Positions 4,463 to 5,965 of a stretch of DNA of 5,965 bases are shown piece after piece. This stretch comes from an uncultured Chthoniobacterales bacterium (GTDB lineage Bacteria > Verrucomicrobiota > Verrucomicrobiia > Chthoniobacterales > UBA10450): positions 1 through 5,965 of the forward strand of contig CATPAW010000028.1 of assembly GCA_955652255.1 (NCBI GenBank), in the 5' to 3' direction. The notes under the pieces are model-generated. The model ran no database searches. It saw only the letters and a list, made by a program, of their open reading frames with translations, and was not told the origin of the DNA. Made by a program: the position numbers and the translations under genes. How positions within the stretch are numbered: position 1 is the first letter of the stretch; every line of letters begins with the position of its first letter.

Positions 4463-5932
4463 ATGAAGATCTCGACGCATCCTGAAAATACAAATAGCGG
4501 AGCCGCCTCGGGCGCGGCGCGTTCTCGATCCAGGCGTTCTCCGAAAGGGAAGGTGCTCGTGATCGACGACAGCGTGATGTTGTTAAGCTTTGTCGAAGAA
4601 GTTTTAACCGAAGCTGGTTACCAGGTTGTGACCGCGCCCAGCGCCCAGGAAAGCTTGAAAGCCAGCGTCGCCGATCCGCCGGATTTGATTCTTCTCGATT
4701 ACGTCCTTCCGGAGATGAAGGGCGACGAAATAAGCCGCAAATTATTTGAGAACCCGGCGACGGCGGACATTCCCGTCGTCTACATGTCCGGCTTCGGCGC
4801 GGACCTCCGGCCCGATGGTATCACCAACCGCAACGTCATTGGATTCTTGAATAAACCCTTCACATCGGATTTGCTTATCCAGACCGTGGAAGAACATATG
4901 CCGAAATCACCAGGCGAACCGGAACCGATCGAAACCGAGAACGGGCCCGCGTCGAGCGAAGTTTTAAGTGATGCCGAACCCCCACCCGCCTCGCAGGAAG
5001 AAATTATCTCGCGAGAATCAATCGCGCCTGCAGAGGCACCGACTCAATCTCAAGACTCGTGGAATGAGGAGGAGGCGTGGTCGCAACCTGCGGCGGTCGC
5101 TCCGATCAGCGCTGTTGAGTCTCCAACTGAATCAGTCACAGGCGGAATCTATTTTTGCGGCGACACCGGTTTCTTTTCTCTAAACCGGGTATTGCAGACG
5201 ATCGCAAAAGAAAAGCTCACCGGATCGCTTCATTTATTTTGGGAGAAGGACCCCGTCGAGCTCCTCGTGCAAAATGGCCAAATCCTCCTGTCCACAACAC
5301 GCGATCCGGAACTCTATTGTCCGGATGCGCCGATAACGCTCGGTAATGTCGAAGCAGACAAGATTGCCGAGGCGCGGGCTCAACAAAGCGTAAGCGGCTG
5401 TCCGCTTTTTCTCGCCCTTGCACAGGAGGAGCTGATTTTGCGCGAGCCAGCCGGACAACTGGTGCAACAGTACGGCCAAAAACTTTTCGCCCAGCTTTGG
5501 ACGGCGCGAGGCGTACGCTTCATGTTCGAGCGAAATGTGGAATTGCCGGGGTATGCTAGCGGAGTTTCCGCGGAACTAGATGTCGACCAGTGGTCGCTGG
5601 GAAGTTTGCGCTTCATTCAGTTTCACGAACTCGGCGAGAACGCAAATTTCGATCCAGCCTCAATTCCAGCCTACACAAAAAGCGGTTTCGAGCGTGTCCA
5701 AAATCTGAAACTGACCGTTGCGGAAGCCCAATTTGCTTCGCAATTTAACGGTAGCAGATCGATCCAGCAAATTGCCAAGAACCTGCGGCTCGATTTGCAA
5801 CTTGCCCGGTTAACCCTGTTCCGCTTCCTTGCGCTTGAGATTGTGGAGTGCTGGTCGCCGGGCACGGCGGCAAAGCCGGAACGCAAAAGCATCCTCCAGC
5901 GGTTGAAACGCTCGATCGGCCTCGGCGATTAG
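4463..5932 (+). CDS. Response regulator: CheY-like receiver, acidic linker, DUF4388 (PATAN)-like output region
   Basis: From the ATG at 4463 the product is 489 residues; an in-frame GTG at 4457 would add two. After a Ser/Arg-rich leader (about 1-28), a receiver domain (about 29-147) carries the acidic pair D35/D36 (VLVIDDS), the phosphoacceptor D79 (LLLDYVLPEMKG), the switch Ser S109 (YMSGFG) and K131 (NKPF). The spacings 79-109 and 79-131 equal those of CheY. A Pro/Glu/Ser-rich linker (about 148-226) follows. The rest begins GGIYFCGDTGFFSLNRVLQTIAKEKLTGSL and includes VELLVQNGQILLSTT, then QKLFAQLWTARGVRFMFERNVELP; this fits DUF4388, a PATAN-type domain found in regulators and near small-GTPase and chemotaxis-like genes. 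The final 80 residues look helical and end in a basic segment (KRKSILQRLKRSIG-like, starting with Pro-Glu-Arg-Lys). No helix-turn-helix, GGDEF or kinase motif is seen, so output is probably by protein contact. The receiver call is firm and the DUF4388 call is good. Confidence 0.9.
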   Translation: MKISTHPENTNSGAASGAARSRSRRSPKGKVLVIDDSVMLLSFVEEVLTEAGYQVVTAPSAQESLKASVADPPDLILLDYVLPEMKGDEISRKLFENPATADIPVVYMSGFGADLRPDGITNRNVIGFLNKPFTSDLLIQTVEEHMPKSPGEPEPIETENGPASSEVLSDAEPPPASQEEIISRESIAPAEAPTQSQDSWNEEEAWSQPAAVAPISAVESPTESVTGGIYFCGDTGFFSLNRVLQTIAKEKLTGSLHLFWEKDPVELLVQNGQILLSTTRDPELYCPDAPITLGNVEADKIAEARAQQSVSGCPLFLALAQEELILREPAGQLVQQYGQKLFAQLWTARGVRFMFERNVELPGYASGVSAELDVDQWSLGSLRFIQFHELGENANFDPASIPAYTKSGFERVQNLKLTVAEAQFASQFNGSRSIQQIAKNLRLDLQLARLTLFRFLALEIVECWSPGTAAKPERKSILQRLKRSIGLGD

Positions 5933-5935
5933 CAT

Positions 5936-5955
5936 CACCGTCGGTCGGGACGGTG
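5936..5955 (+). other. Short hairpin after the response regulator stop codon
   Basis: CACCGTC (5936-5942) and GACGGTG (5949-5955) form a perfect 7-bp stem with a 6-base loop. No T-run follows, so a rho-independent terminator is unlikely. It lies between the TAG stop and a possible next start codon, and its 3' arm overlaps the place where a ribosome binding site for that gene would be. Confidence 0.4.
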
Positions 5956-5959
5956 GATC

Positions 5960-5965
5960 ATGAAG
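5960..5965 (+). CDS. Possible start of a further plus-strand gene (ATGAAG), cut by window edge
   Basis: An ATG-AAG occurs 27 bases after the response regulator stop, with GGTGG a few bases upstream as a weak ribosome binding site. The spacing would suit an operon partner of the response regulator. Two codons cannot establish a gene. Confidence 0.25.

Overview
The window looks like chromosomal core sequence from a member of the Verrucomicrobiota, possibly Chthoniobacterales or Spartobacteria-like. This assignment is an inference. It rests on the gene order rpmE-prfA-prmC-murA, the character of the proteins, and short two-armed palindromic repeats of a kind I associate with that group. A database search was not possible. 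No phage, plasmid, CRISPR, rRNA or tRNA signal was seen.

Layout. The left half (about 1-2873) is a minus-strand housekeeping block, read right to left: rpmE (ribosomal protein L31), prfA (release factor 1), prmC (the methyltransferase that modifies the release factor) and the first 204 codons of murA (first committed step of peptidoglycan synthesis). murA runs off the left edge. The genes are tightly packed and prmC and murA overlap by 8 bases. A 50-bp divergent gap (2874-2923) separates this block from two plus-strand genes. These are an adenylate-forming (ANL superfamily) ligase of unknown substrate (2924-4324) and, after a 138-bp gap, a response regulator with an N-terminal receiver and a C-terminal DUF4388/PATAN-like region (4463-5932). 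A short hairpin and a possible ATG of a further gene close the window.

How the genes work together. L31, RF1 and PrmC are one translation module: PrmC methylates the GGQ glutamine of RF1. MurA links the block to cell-wall growth. The ligase and the response regulator have no obvious functional tie to it.

The most interesting signal is a family of about 60-70 bp inverted-repeat doublets resembling REPINs, with three copies inside 1.9 kb. One forms the prfA/prmC junction, where it encodes the last nine residues of RF1 and would encode an N-terminal extension of PrmC. One fills the rpmE-prfA gap and puts a hairpin just before the RF1 start codon. One lies in frame inside the ligase gene and encodes about 23 residues. 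A degenerate 7-bp tandem repeat is also embedded in prmC. I do not see a convincing new multi-gene system here.
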